Assembly: GCA_002299915.1 (NCBI GenBank)
Contig: DBOG01000021.1
Coordinates: 2,461 to 38,891 of the forward strand
DNA: 36,431 bases
Reading direction: 5' to 3'
From: Proteobacteria bacterium UBA652
GTDB lineage: Bacteria > Pseudomonadota > Gammaproteobacteria > Nitrosococcales > Methylophagaceae
Of this stretch, positions 23,296 to 32,372 are shown in pieces (the first letter of the stretch is position 1; every line of letters starts with the position of its first letter). The notes beneath the pieces were generated by a model. The model ran no database searches. It was given only the letters and a program-made list of their open reading frames with translations, and had not been told where the DNA came from. Position numbers and translations under genes: made by a program.

Positions 23296-24624
23296 ATGAA
23301 AGATATTCTTGATGAAATCCTATATCTAACTGGCAATAATCGTATTTGGGTCGCCTTTAGTGGCGGCGTGGACTCCCATGTTTTATTACATCTTCTAGCT
23401 GAGGCACGGCAAAACACACAATTACAAGCGATCCACATCGATCATGGTTTACATGCGGATTCAGCCGCTTGGGCAGTACATTGTGCCACTGTCGCTGCCG
23501 ATTTGGATGTGCCGTTTACTGTGATTAAAGTGACTGTGGTTGATGCGGATAATGAGGGTGTTGAATCCGCGGCACGCACGGCACGTTACGAGGCGATTTG
23601 TAATGTAATCCAAGCGGGTGATGTTGTGTTGACCGCACAGCATCAACAAGACCAAGCCGAAACACTGTTATTGCAACTCTTGCGGGGGGCTGGCCCCAAA
23701 GGTTTGGCGGCGATGCCAACGGCATCTGTTTTAGGCACGGGGCGTTTAATTCGACCTTTGTTATACACATCAAAAGCAGATATAGTGACCTACGCTAAAC
23801 AGCATAAGCTCAAATGGATTGACGATCCAAGCAATGAAGATAGCCGCTGGGATCGTAATTATTTACGGCATACACTTTGGCCAAAGTTAACAGAACGCTG
23901 GCCTTCCGCAGCGAAAACACTGTCTCGAAGTGCCACACACTGTGCCGATGCCAGTGAGTTGCTGGAAATATTGGCAGAGCAAGATTTAGCGCGTTTGGAG
24001 CGCGACAAGCAGTCAACGAGTTTGCCGATATCTGCTTTATTGTCTTTACCCACAAAACAATGTCGTAATCTATTACGCCATTGGTGCCAATGGCAGGGCT
24101 TGCCATTACCATCGACAGCACAATTACAGAAAATTATCGAGGAAGTTTGTTTGGCAGCCAAGGATGCGGCACCGTTAGTGGAATGGCAGGGTGTGGATGT
24201 GCGTCGTTATCAAGATACGCTCTATATCGCGCAGCCTTTGCCTGCGCATGATAATCAGCAACAATATGTATTAACGGACAGAACGCCTATTGAATTGAAT
24301 CAGCAACAACAATTCTGTTGGCAAGAACAATCAGATCAGGGTTTGAAAATGGCTAAATTCGAGGGTGGCTGGTTATTACGGTTCCGCCAAGGCGGTGAGA
24401 AGATCCAATTGGCAGGGCGAACACACCATAGCCAACTAAAACATTTAATGCAGGAGTGGAAAATTCCACCTTGGTTGCGCGATAGGGTGCCATTAATCTT
24501 TGATGGCGATAAATTGATTGCCGTTGTGGGCTATGCAGTGGCAGAGGGGTATGCCGCATCAGCGGATGAGTTGGGCATCAATCCTTGTGTTGAAACTGAG
24601 ATTATAGAACACGATTTTGATTGA
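23296..24624 (+). CDS. tilS: tRNA(Ile)-lysidine synthase
   Basis: TilS converts C34 of the CAU-anticodon tRNA-Ile to lysidine, an essential decoding step. The 442-residue protein has the N-terminal PP-loop ATPase motif SGGVDS at 22-27, HIDHGLHADSAAW near 48, and the second-shell HQQDQAETLLLQLLRGAGPKGL near 116. The C-terminal substrate-binding domain contains RFRQGGEKIQ and KHLMQEWKIPPWLRDRVPL, typical of the long enterobacterial-type TilS. The ATG at 23296 has a weak ribosome site. A loose promoter TTGACG-17-CATTAT lies at 23234-23262, inside the accA end. Confidence 0.95.
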   Translation: MKDILDEILYLTGNNRIWVAFSGGVDSHVLLHLLAEARQNTQLQAIHIDHGLHADSAAWAVHCATVAADLDVPFTVIKVTVVDADNEGVESAARTARYEAICNVIQAGDVVLTAQHQQDQAETLLLQLLRGAGPKGLAAMPTASVLGTGRLIRPLLYTSKADIVTYAKQHKLKWIDDPSNEDSRWDRNYLRHTLWPKLTERWPSAAKTLSRSATHCADASELLEILAEQDLARLERDKQSTSLPISALLSLPTKQCRNLLRHWCQWQGLPLPSTAQLQKIIEEVCLAAKDAAPLVEWQGVDVRRYQDTLYIAQPLPAHDNQQQYVLTDRTPIELNQQQQFCWQEQSDQGLKMAKFEGGWLLRFRQGGEKIQLAGRTHHSQLKHLMQEWKIPPWLRDRVPLIFDGDKLIAVVGYAVAEGYAASADELGINPCVETEIIEHDFD

Positions 24625-24705
24625 GCAAAAAGTCGGTTTCTGTTAACTTATACCCTGTTTTTTAGCGCTACTACGGCGTATTACTTAAGAGCTTTATTTC
24701 CAAAC

Positions 24706-26349
24706 ATGACTAAATTTATTTTCGTTACAGGTGGTGTTGTATCTTCCTTAGGAAAAGGTATTGCTGCTGCGTCTTTGGCTGCAATATTGGAGGCGCGGGG
24801 GTTAACTGTCACCATGGTGAAGCTGGATCCTTATATTAATGTCGATCCTGGGACGATGAGCCCATTGCAGCATGGTGAAGTGTATGTTACCGAGGATGGC
24901 ACAGAAACTGACTTGGATTTAGGGCATTACGAGCGCTTTATTGATGCAAAAATGACCCGTGATAATAATCATACAACGGGCCAGATCTATGAAAATGTGA
25001 TCCGTAAAGAACGGCGTGGTGAATATTTGGGGAATACGGTACAAGTTATTCCGCATATTACGGATGAAATTAGAAGCCGTATCTTTGAAGGCGCAGGTAA
25101 TGCCGATGTCGCGTTGATTGAAATTGGGGGTACGGTAGGTGATATTGAGTCATTGCCTTTTTTGGAAACAATTCGCCAGATGGGGGTTGAGTTGGGTCGG
25201 GAGCGATCATTATTTCTTCATCTCACCTTAGTGCCTTATATCCCTTCAGCGGGTGAAATTAAAACCAAACCAACCCAGCATTCAGTGAAGGAATTACGCA
25301 CGATTGGTATTCAGCCCGATATTTTATTATGTCGGATGGACCGCCCGCTATCAGGTGCAGAGCGCCGTAAAATTGCGATGTTTACCAATGTACCTGAAAA
25401 ATCGGTTATTTCAGCTGTTGATGTTGCTAGTATTTATCAAATCCCGATGGGTTTACATGCAGAAGGCCTAGATGAAATAGTGGTAAAACAATTTGGTTTG
25501 GATGTGCCACCAGCAGATTTGAGCCAGTGGCAGCATGTGGCAGATAATTTGGCCTCGACTAACGGTGAAGTATGCATTGCGATGGTCGGTAAATATATGG
25601 AGCTAACCGAAGCCTATAAGTCGTTGAGCGAAGCGATTATCCATGCGGGGATCAATACCCAAACCAAAATCACTCTAAAATATATTGATTCTGAATCGAT
25701 TGAGAAAGAAGGTTTCGGTGCGTTGACAGATGCAGATGCGATTTTAGTTCCGGGTGGTTTCGGTATGCGTGGTGTAGAAGGTATGGTCCTAACAGCACAG
25801 TATGCACGGGAGAATAATATTCCTTATTTGGGTATTTGCTTAGGCATGCAGGTGGCGGTGATTGAATATGCCCGTAATAAAGCAGACTTGGCCGAGGCAA
25901 ATAGTACAGAATTTGATTTGAACACACCGCATCCTGTCATTGGCTTGATTACTGAATGGCAAAAAGAAGATGGCAGTGTTGAGCAGCGTGATGCAGATTC
26001 AGATCTAGGGGGCACAATGCGGTTAGGTGGTTATCCATACAAACTCGCAGCGGATAGTCTTGTTCAAGAAATGTATGGCGATCGTGATGTAATTGAGCGC
26101 CATCGTCACCGATATGAGTTTAATAATAATTATCGTGCGCCACTCGCAGCAGCAGGTTTACGATTCTCTGGTTTATCAGCGGATGAAAGTTTAGTTGAAG
26201 TGATCGAAATACCTGACCACCCTTGGTTTGTGGCGTGTCAGTTTCATCCGGAATTCACTTCGACCCCACGCACAGGACATCCTTTGTTTGAGGGTTTTGT
26301 TGCTGCGGCTAGAACCAATAAGGCCGACACTAATAAAGGAAGCGCATGA
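24706..26349 (+). CDS. pyrG: CTP synthase
   Basis: PyrG aminates UTP to CTP with glutamine. At 547 residues it matches E. coli (545). The synthetase domain starts FIFVTGGVVSSLGKGIAAA and contains KLDPYINVDPGTMSP and EIGGTVGDIES; the glutaminase domain shows YLGICLGMQVAVIEY with nucleophile Cys378, HRHRYEFNN, and the triad His/Glu in CQFHPEFTSTP. The 81-base gap upstream is open enough for a promoter, but none is convincing. The gene overlaps kdsA by four bases (ATGA). Confidence 0.98.
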   Translation: MTKFIFVTGGVVSSLGKGIAAASLAAILEARGLTVTMVKLDPYINVDPGTMSPLQHGEVYVTEDGTETDLDLGHYERFIDAKMTRDNNHTTGQIYENVIRKERRGEYLGNTVQVIPHITDEIRSRIFEGAGNADVALIEIGGTVGDIESLPFLETIRQMGVELGRERSLFLHLTLVPYIPSAGEIKTKPTQHSVKELRTIGIQPDILLCRMDRPLSGAERRKIAMFTNVPEKSVISAVDVASIYQIPMGLHAEGLDEIVVKQFGLDVPPADLSQWQHVADNLASTNGEVCIAMVGKYMELTEAYKSLSEAIIHAGINTQTKITLKYIDSESIEKEGFGALTDADAILVPGGFGMRGVEGMVLTAQYARENNIPYLGICLGMQVAVIEYARNKADLAEANSTEFDLNTPHPVIGLITEWQKEDGSVEQRDADSDLGGTMRLGGYPYKLAADSLVQEMYGDRDVIERHRHRYEFNNNYRAPLAAAGLRFSGLSADESLVEVIEIPDHPWFVACQFHPEFTSTPRTGHPLFEGFVAAARTNKADTNKGSA

Positions 26350-27185
26350 TGAATTTATGTGGCGTAGAAGTGGGCGCGAAACAGCCTTTATTTTTAATGG
26401 CAGGCACCTGTGTGATTGAAAGCGAGCAAATGGCGCTGGATGTGGCCGGGACGATGAAAGAAATCACGGATAAGCTGGGCATTCATTATATTTATAAATC
26501 ATCATTTGATAAAGCAAATCGCACGTCGGTGAATAGCTATCGCGGGCCTGGGATTGAAGAAGGGCTTCGGATCATGTCTGAAGTTAAAAGCCAGATTGGT
26601 GTACCAGTGATTACTGATGTACATGAAGATAGCCCTTTGAATGAAGTGGCGAGTGTGGTTGACGTGATGCAAACCCCCGCTTTTTTATGCCGCCAGACAA
26701 ATTTTATTTTAGAAGTATGTAAGCAAGGTTTGCCAGTTAATATTAAGAAAGGCCAGTTTCTTGCGCCGTGGGATATGGAGCATGTGTTGGCTAAGGCTTT
26801 GTCTACGGGTAATGAACAGATTATGCTGTGTGATCGTGGTACATCTTTCGGTTATAACACGTTGATCTCAGATATGCGTGGCTTAGCGATTATGCGCCGT
26901 ATGGGTGCGCCTGTTGTAATGGATGCCACGCATTCAGTGCAGCAGCCGGGGGGGCAGGGCGGTTCATCAGGCGGCCAGCGTGAGTTTATTCCGGTGATTG
27001 CACGTTCTGCAGTGGCGGCAGGTGTGGCAGGGCTGTTTATGGAAACACATCCTGAGCCAGATAAAGCATTGAGTGATGGGCCTAATTCATGGCCTTTGGA
27101 TCGGATGGCTGAATTATTAGAAAGTTTGAAAATGATTGATGATGCCGTAAAAAATACGAGTTTTATTGAAGATACCGTTGCTTAA
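26346..27185 (+). CDS. kdsA: 3-deoxy-8-phosphooctulonate synthase (Kdo-8-P synthase), metal-dependent type
   Basis: KdsA condenses PEP with arabinose 5-phosphate to Kdo 8-phosphate for the LPS inner core. Of its 279 residues, KSSFDKANRTSVNSYRGPG near 52, ITDVHE near 90, PAFLCRQT, VNIKKGQFLAPWDM near 134 and METHPEPDKALSDGP near 235 are diagnostic. Position 22 is cysteine (MAGTCVIES) where the E. coli enzyme has asparagine; this and the FLAPWD and ATHSVQQPGG segments match the metal-requiring class represented by Aquifex. AGGAA before the ATG supports the start; a second ATG at 26349 is possible. Confidence 0.96.
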   Translation: MMNLCGVEVGAKQPLFLMAGTCVIESEQMALDVAGTMKEITDKLGIHYIYKSSFDKANRTSVNSYRGPGIEEGLRIMSEVKSQIGVPVITDVHEDSPLNEVASVVDVMQTPAFLCRQTNFILEVCKQGLPVNIKKGQFLAPWDMEHVLAKALSTGNEQIMLCDRGTSFGYNTLISDMRGLAIMRRMGAPVVMDATHSVQQPGGQGGSSGGQREFIPVIARSAVAAGVAGLFMETHPEPDKALSDGPNSWPLDRMAELLESLKMIDDAVKNTSFIEDTVA

Positions 27186-27221
27186 AATAGACTTAAGCAA
27201 AAAGCAGGAGTAGTACATAGC

Positions 27222-28502
27222 GTGAACCCTATTATTGATATTATTGGTCGAGAAATATTAGATTCTCGTGGCAATCCAACGGTAGAAGTGGATGTGTTGC
27301 TTGAGAATGGTGTGATGGGGCGAGCTGCCGTACCTTCTGGTGCCTCAACAGGTGAACGTGAAGCAGTAGAATTGCGTGATGGCGACTCATCTCGTTATTT
27401 AGGCAAGGGCGTCTTGAAAGCAGTTGCTGCGGTGAATAGTGAATTGCGTGATGCTGTGTTGGGGATGGATGTATCAGACCAAGAAAAAATTGATGGGAAG
27501 ATAATCGCAGTTGATGGCACGGAAAATAAAAGCCGTTTGGGTGCGAATGCACTATTGGGGATCTCTTTGGCATCTGCGCGTGCGGCCGCCGCTTTAGAAA
27601 ATCAACCACTATACCGTTATTTAGGGGGCGAATCAGCCATAACCATGCCAGTGCCGATGATGAATATCATTAATGGTGGATCGCATGCTGATAATAGTGT
27701 GGATTTCCAAGAGTTTATGATTTTGCCGGGTGACGCACCAAACTTCTCAGAATCATTACGTTATGGCACGGAAGTATTCCATGCTTTGAAAAGTGTATTA
27801 AAACAACAAGGATTGAATACCGCGGTGGGAGATGAGGGTGGATTTGCGCCCGATTTGCCTTCTAATGAAGCCGCGATTGCGGTTATTTTACAAGCGATTG
27901 AATTAGCAGGTTTTCAAGCAGGCAAAGATATTATGTTGGGCTTGGATGTGGCGAGTTCTGAATTTTATCAGGATGGACGGTATGTATTAGCCTCTGAAAA
28001 TCGCTCTTTAACATCAGCGGAGATGGTCGGTTTATTAGCTTCATGGGTGAATGACTATCCGATTATTACCATTGAAGATGGTATGGATGAGAATGATTGG
28101 GATGGTTGGTCACAACTAACCAAAGAACTGGGCGATAAAGTGCAGTTAGTGGGCGATGATTTATTTGTTACTAATACTAAAATTCTAAAGCAAGGCATCG
28201 AACAAGGCGTGGCAAATTCGGTGCTGATTAAAGTGAATCAGATTGGCACATTGACAGAAACACTTGCTGCGATTGAGATGGCAAAGCAAGCGGGGTATAC
28301 CGCTGTCATGTCGCATCGTTCGGGTGAAACCGAAGACACCATTATTGCTGATTTGGCGGTAGCAACTCAGGTTGGCCAAATTAAAACAGGTTCATTATCG
28401 CGCTCTGATCGGGTGGCAAAATATAATCAATTATTGCGGATTGAAGCGGAATTAGGCAACACTGCCTTATATCCAGGCTGGTCAGCATTTCGTAACGGCT
28501 AA
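27222..28502 (+). CDS. eno: Enolase
   Basis: Enolase interconverts 2-phosphoglycerate and phosphoenolpyruvate and, in many gammaproteobacteria, also belongs to the RNA degradosome. The 426-residue protein begins IIDIIGREILDSRGNPTVEV and contains AAVPSGASTGEREAVELRD near 35, GGSHADNSVDFQEFM near 151, the metal site in TIEDGMDENDWDGW, and SHRSGETEDTIIADLAVA near 364. GTG 27222 is preceded by AGGAG at 27206-27210, eleven bases away. The product of eno, PEP, is also the KdsA substrate. ftsB follows after two bases. Confidence 0.98.
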   Translation: MNPIIDIIGREILDSRGNPTVEVDVLLENGVMGRAAVPSGASTGEREAVELRDGDSSRYLGKGVLKAVAAVNSELRDAVLGMDVSDQEKIDGKIIAVDGTENKSRLGANALLGISLASARAAAALENQPLYRYLGGESAITMPVPMMNIINGGSHADNSVDFQEFMILPGDAPNFSESLRYGTEVFHALKSVLKQQGLNTAVGDEGGFAPDLPSNEAAIAVILQAIELAGFQAGKDIMLGLDVASSEFYQDGRYVLASENRSLTSAEMVGLLASWVNDYPIITIEDGMDENDWDGWSQLTKELGDKVQLVGDDLFVTNTKILKQGIEQGVANSVLIKVNQIGTLTETLAAIEMAKQAGYTAVMSHRSGETEDTIIADLAVATQVGQIKTGSLSRSDRVAKYNQLLRIEAELGNTALYPGWSAFRNG

Positions 28503-28504
28503 AC

Positions 28505-28816
28505 ATGCGGCATCCAGTCAAAACATTGTTATTAGTCTTGCTTGTTTTATTGCAATATCGTTTATGGTTCGGACAGGATGGTAGCTTGCCACAATTATTA
28601 CAATCCCAGCGAGCGGTGCGTTATCAACAACAAGAAAATGAAGTCTTGGTAGAACGGAATGCGTTACGCGCGGCGGAAGTGGAAGATTTGAAAAGTGGCT
28701 TAGATGCGTTGGAAGAAAGGGCGCGGAGTGAAATGGGAATGGTTAAAGAGGGAGAAACCTTTTTCCAAATTATTGAAGAACCCGACGCTGTGGATTCAAC
28801 AGGTCATGGACAATAA
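28505..28816 (+). CDS. ftsB: Cell division protein FtsB
   Basis: FtsB is a small bitopic inner-membrane protein of the FtsQLB divisome complex. Its 103 residues equal the E. coli length. A short cytoplasmic start MRHPVK, one membrane helix (about 6-20, TLLLVLLVLLQYRLWFG), then a coiled coil (about 35-75, rich in Q, E, L) and the conserved RARSEMGMVKEGETFF segment near 73-88 are visible. The eno-ftsB-ispD-ispF-truD order is classic for gammaproteobacteria. Its end overlaps ispD by 11 bases. Confidence 0.95.
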   Translation: MRHPVKTLLLVLLVLLQYRLWFGQDGSLPQLLQSQRAVRYQQQENEVLVERNALRAAEVEDLKSGLDALEERARSEMGMVKEGETFFQIIEEPDAVDSTGHGQ

Positions 28817-29510
28817 AGCGACCATCTGGGCGATTGTACCCGCGGCTGGAATAGGCACGCGGATGCAGGCGGATAAACCTAAACAATATTTAGCTCTGGG
28901 CTCGGGCACGGTTTTAAGCCACAGTTTACAACGGTTGGCTAGCCATCCCGCGATATCAGGCATCATTGTCGCGCTGGCAGAACACGATCCATGGTGGCCC
29001 ACCATTGAACAGAATTACCCTTGTCCTATTATCACCACGATTGGTGGTAGCACCCGAGCTGATTCGGTTTTATATGGCTTACAAACCTTAGCAACGCAGA
29101 CAGAGGATGCTTGGGCGTTGGTACATGATGCAGCGCGGCCTTGTTTACGACATAGTGATATTGATAAGATGTTATCGATACTTCTTCCCCATCCTGTGGG
29201 CGGCATATTAGGCATGCCAGTGAGTGACACCATGAAACGAGTCAATGTTGATGGCACAATTATTAACACCGTCTCTCGTGACGGTTTATGGCGCGCCGCC
29301 ACGCCACAGCTATTTCGGGCAACAGCATTGCAGCAAGCGTTGATATCGGCAAAAGAAAAGGGTCAGCAGGTTACCGATGAGGCTAGCGCGATGGAGCTAT
29401 CAGGACATCAACCCTTGATGGTGGCAGGCCACGCAGACAATATTAAAATCACCTTGCCGCAAGACTTGGCACTGGCCGAACACTATTTACAGCAGCAGGA
29501 GAAAGTGTAA
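28806..29510 (+). CDS. ispD: 2-C-methyl-D-erythritol 4-phosphate cytidylyltransferase
   Basis: IspD activates MEP with CTP in the non-mevalonate isoprenoid pathway. From ATG 28806 the product has 234 residues and opens with the nucleotide-binding VPAAGIGTRMQADKPKQYL, followed by LVHDAARPCL near 105, VSDTMKRV near 138 and TDEASAMEL near 190. An in-frame ATG at 28704 inside ftsB would add 34 residues absent from the family and was not used. The start overlaps ftsB by 11 bases, and the TAA overlaps the ispF ATG by one. Confidence 0.96.
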   Translation: MDNKATIWAIVPAAGIGTRMQADKPKQYLALGSGTVLSHSLQRLASHPAISGIIVALAEHDPWWPTIEQNYPCPIITTIGGSTRADSVLYGLQTLATQTEDAWALVHDAARPCLRHSDIDKMLSILLPHPVGGILGMPVSDTMKRVNVDGTIINTVSRDGLWRAATPQLFRATALQQALISAKEKGQQVTDEASAMELSGHQPLMVAGHADNIKITLPQDLALAEHYLQQQEKV

Positions 29511-29992
29511 TGAGAATAGGCCATGGATTTGATGTGCATGCATTTGCACCTGCGAGTGATACACATGCATTAGTATTAGGCGGTGTTACCATTCCACATC
29601 CACAGGCTTTGATAGCCCATTCGGATGGTGATGTATTGATTCATGCACTGTGTGATGCCTTGCTGGGTGCAGCAGGTTTATGGGATATCGGCCACCACTT
29701 CCCCGACACGAATGATGCTTATAATAATATTGATAGTCGTGAATTATTGCGCCGGGTGGTGGAAGATATTGCCAGCCGTGGTTGGCAAGTGAATAATGTT
29801 GACATAACGGCTATCGCCCAAGCGCCTAAATTAGCATCGTATATTCCCCAAATGCGTACATTATTAGCCGCTGATTTACTGCTTGATGAATCAGCTGTGA
29901 ATATCAAGGCGACAACGACAGAAGGGCTGGGATTTACAGGAAAAAAAGAAGGTATTGCCGCTCATGCGGTGGCCTTATTGATTCCTAAATAG
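29510..29992 (+). CDS. ispF: 2-C-methyl-D-erythritol 2,4-cyclodiphosphate synthase
   Basis: IspF closes the cyclodiphosphate ring two steps after IspD. The 160-residue protein has MRIGHGFDVHAF with zinc ligands Asp8 and His10, SDGDVLIHALCDALLGA near 39 with the third ligand His, the FPDTND loop near 63, and the C-terminal TTTEGLGFTGKKEGIA segment. Its start is TAATG-coupled to ispD and its end TAGTG-coupled to truD. Confidence 0.98.
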   Translation: MRIGHGFDVHAFAPASDTHALVLGGVTIPHPQALIAHSDGDVLIHALCDALLGAAGLWDIGHHFPDTNDAYNNIDSRELLRRVVEDIASRGWQVNNVDITAIAQAPKLASYIPQMRTLLAADLLLDESAVNIKATTTEGLGFTGKKEGIAAHAVALLIPK

Positions 29993-31086
29993 TGGATTTT
30001 GATTTCGCACAACTCGCCTATGTTGATTCACAAGCTAATGAGCGGCAAGCCGTTATTCGCAGCCAAGCCAGTGATTTTCAAGTAGACGAACAGCTTCCCT
30101 TTGCATTAAGTGGTGATGGCGAACATAGTTGGTTGCAGATCCAAAAAACCAATACCAATACCGATTGGATCGCCGAACAACTTGCTAAGTTTGCCGCTGT
30201 GCCAGCTGTCGCGGTGGGGTTTGCAGGGATGAAAGATCGCCATGCCGTGACAACGCAATGGTTCAGCATCAATTTAGCAGGGAAAGCGCCACCAAACTGG
30301 GCAGATTTTGAAACAGATGAGATTCAGATCATTCAGCAAAGCCGACATCTTAGAAAACTCAAACGGGGTGTCTTAGCGGGTAACACTTTCCAAATTATCT
30401 TACGCGACTTAATAGGTGAACAAGCAGATTGGGAAAAGGCATTGCAGCAGATTGCTCTGCAAGGTGTACCCAATTATTTTGGCGAACAGCGGTTCGGGCA
30501 TCATGGCAATAATTTACGCCGATCAGAACACTGGTTTAGCACAGGTAAAGCACCGCGAAAACGCATCCAAAAAAGCCTCTATTTATCAGCTGCACGTTCT
30601 TGGCTATTTAATCAGGTTTTATCTGCCCGCATTAATAACGGCACCTGGAACCAAGCAAAGGCAGGCGATATTTTGCGGCTAGCAGGGACTAAAACAGGTC
30701 AGTTTTTAGTCGAGACGATTGATGATGTGCTTGTTGAGCGTATTAAGACGATGGATGTTCATCCCACTGGGCCTTTATGGGGGCGCGGTATACCGCCTGT
30801 GCAGGCCGAGGTGCTGGCCTTGGAATCTCAAGCATTAGCTGATTGGGCTGATTGGCAAGCAGGCATGGAACAGGCGGGCTTAGAACAAGCGCGACGTGCA
30901 TTACGCCTAATACCAGAAGGTTTACACTGGCAGTTTATAGATGATACCTTTAATGCTGGTCAATTGGCGTTACAATTAAACTTTAGCTTAACGTCGGGCT
31001 CTTATGCAACCGCCGTATTGCGTGAATTAGCGGCCATTGAAAATGCCCAACAGCGGAACCTTTCACAGATAGCACACTCAAATTAG
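29992..31086 (+). CDS. truD: tRNA pseudouridine(13) synthase
   Basis: TruD makes pseudouridine 13 in tRNA-Glu. The 364-residue protein has the catalytic motif GFAGMKDRHAVTTQWFS with Asp82, NTFQIILRDL near 127, PNYFGEQRFGHHGNN near 155 and the YLSAARSWLFNQVLSARI segment. The GTG at 29992 overlaps the ispF stop (TAGTG), a good reason to prefer it. In E. coli truD is followed by surE and pcm; these are absent here and a DUF1223 lipoprotein gene follows instead. Confidence 0.96.
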   Translation: MDFDFAQLAYVDSQANERQAVIRSQASDFQVDEQLPFALSGDGEHSWLQIQKTNTNTDWIAEQLAKFAAVPAVAVGFAGMKDRHAVTTQWFSINLAGKAPPNWADFETDEIQIIQQSRHLRKLKRGVLAGNTFQIILRDLIGEQADWEKALQQIALQGVPNYFGEQRFGHHGNNLRRSEHWFSTGKAPRKRIQKSLYLSAARSWLFNQVLSARINNGTWNQAKAGDILRLAGTKTGQFLVETIDDVLVERIKTMDVHPTGPLWGRGIPPVQAEVLALESQALADWADWQAGMEQAGLEQARRALRLIPEGLHWQFIDDTFNAGQLALQLNFSLTSGSYATAVLRELAAIENAQQRNLSQIAHSN

Positions 31087-31109
31087 TACGATATTTTGGA
31101 GAGAATATA

Positions 31110-31904
31110 ATGCACCAGATAACGAAATGGCTTGGATTGATATTATTGAGTGTTGGCTTAGTTGCGTGTGATGGTAAGGAGGTGGAATCCCAAACTAGCT
31201 GGCAAGCCAAAAGTGGCGCGCGACAAATGGCGTTGATAGAACTATTTACCTCAGAGGGCTGCGGCTTATGCCCAGCAGCAGATGCGTGGATGAAGCAATT
31301 GCCAGAGCAAGGTTTAGATGGTAATAATCTCGTCACGCTTGGGTTTCATATCGACTATCTGAATGATAGAAAAGGGTGGGTTGATCCCTTTGGGAAAACA
31401 CGGTTTGCCGATAGACAAAGACAGTTATCCCAGCTGAATTTACTACAAAGTATTTTCACGCCTGAATTTGTGGTTAGCGGCGAAGTCGTGCATGCATGGA
31501 AAAAAAACATTCCTGCGATGGTTAATAAACTCAATGAAATCTCACCAGAAGCCAATATTAGCCTGCAAGCAAATAAAGTAGACAATATATTACATATGAC
31601 CGCACAGGTGGCAGTATCAGGTAAGGATAACCGTGTATTTTCAAAGCTTTATTTGGCGATTACGGAAGATAATCTAATCAGCCGCGCCGAAGGTGGCGAT
31701 AATGCTGGTCACACCTTTCATCATCAAGACCTAGTCAGAGAATGGTTAGGACCTTTCGATCTTGATACGAGTGGCGAAACAGAGATAACACAACAAATCA
31801 CATTCGATCCAGAATGGAAAACACCAGATTTAAGCTTGGTCGCGATAGTGCAAAACTTAGATGATAGTTTTGTATTACAGGCCCTGAACTTACCTTTGTA
31901 TTAG
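31110..31904 (+). CDS. DUF1223 family thioredoxin-like lipoprotein
   Basis: The 264-residue product has a lipoprotein signal (LSVGLVAC, lipidation at Cys20). A thioredoxin-like start LIELFTSEGCGLCPAAD follows, with a CxxC pair at Cys51 and Cys54, then FHIDYLNDRKGWVDPFGK near 92 and RFADRQRQL, the signature of DUF1223. The function of this family is not established; a redox role in the periplasm is inferred from the CxxC motif. It starts 23 bases after truD with GGAGAG as ribosome site and is convergent with the glutaredoxin gene. Confidence 0.88.
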   Translation: MHQITKWLGLILLSVGLVACDGKEVESQTSWQAKSGARQMALIELFTSEGCGLCPAADAWMKQLPEQGLDGNNLVTLGFHIDYLNDRKGWVDPFGKTRFADRQRQLSQLNLLQSIFTPEFVVSGEVVHAWKKNIPAMVNKLNEISPEANISLQANKVDNILHMTAQVAVSGKDNRVFSKLYLAITEDNLISRAEGGDNAGHTFHHQDLVREWLGPFDLDTSGETEITQQITFDPEWKTPDLSLVAIVQNLDDSFVLQALNLPLY

Positions 31905-31952
31905 ACCAGATTCTTGTATTTGAGGCATATCATCTTGCAGAGTTCAGGTTAT

Positions 31953-32327
31953 TTAATGCGTTATGTCAGAATGGTCGGCTTTCAAAACTTTTATAATAGT
32001 GCGTGTATTATAGCCACGGATAACAGTATTATTGACGACGGTCAGTGGGATGCCACCACCTTTTAGCCCATCGTAGGCTTTTCTGGCTTCAGATGACTTT
32101 TCAATATCATGTTCGATATATGCTAGTTTACTGCGATCTAGGAAGGAACGAAGTTTTTTGCAATAACCACACCATTCCGTGCTATACATCACAATGGGTT
32201 CGGATTGATATTGGCTATAATCTTGTGGTTCGAAAAAGAAGCTGGATATTGCACCCCAATTTTGGAATGCGATAACGGCGAGGGCAACAGGAAACCAGTA
32301 TTGAAGGGCTTTTTTGAAATGTATCAT
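31953..32327 (-). CDS. Membrane-anchored glutaredoxin-like protein
   Basis: The 124-residue protein begins with one hydrophobic helix (about 11-30) and continues as a glutaredoxin-fold domain with MYSTEWCGYCKKL (Cys53-x-x-Cys56), the cis-proline loop GGGIPLTVV near 90-98 and the C-terminal helix with IRGYNTRTIIKVL. The positive N-terminus (KK before the helix) could place the CxxC domain in the periplasm, though a cytoplasmic orientation cannot be excluded. It lies 45 bases after rpoH on the same strand and is convergent with the DUF1223 gene. Confidence 0.88.
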   Translation of the reverse strand: MIHFKKALQYWFPVALAVIAFQNWGAISSFFFEPQDYSQYQSEPIVMYSTEWCGYCKKLRSFLDRSKLAYIEHDIEKSSEARKAYDGLKGGGIPLTVVNNTVIRGYNTRTIIKVLKADHSDITH

Positions 32328-32340
32328 CTGTAGGTGTTTT

Positions 32341-32355
32341 CACACAATTTGTGTG
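32341..32355. promoter_or_regulatory. Near-perfect dyad CACACAATTTGTGTG
   Basis: CACACAA and TTGTGTG flank a single central T in the rpoH-glutaredoxin gap. There is no T-tract, so it looks more like a protein-binding dyad than a terminator; the binding protein is unknown. Confidence 0.3.
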
Positions 32356-32372
32356 GGAACGAATAATAAAGT

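Noticed and set aside
23859..24161. Antisense open frames across tilS and similar frames across dnaE, pyrG, eno and ftsY
   Set aside because: They lack ribosome sites and recognisable protein features and lie opposite well-supported genes; they are codon-bias shadows.
28704..28805. Longer ispD form starting inside ftsB
   Set aside because: The extra 34 residues are the out-of-frame reading of ftsB and have no counterpart in IspD.
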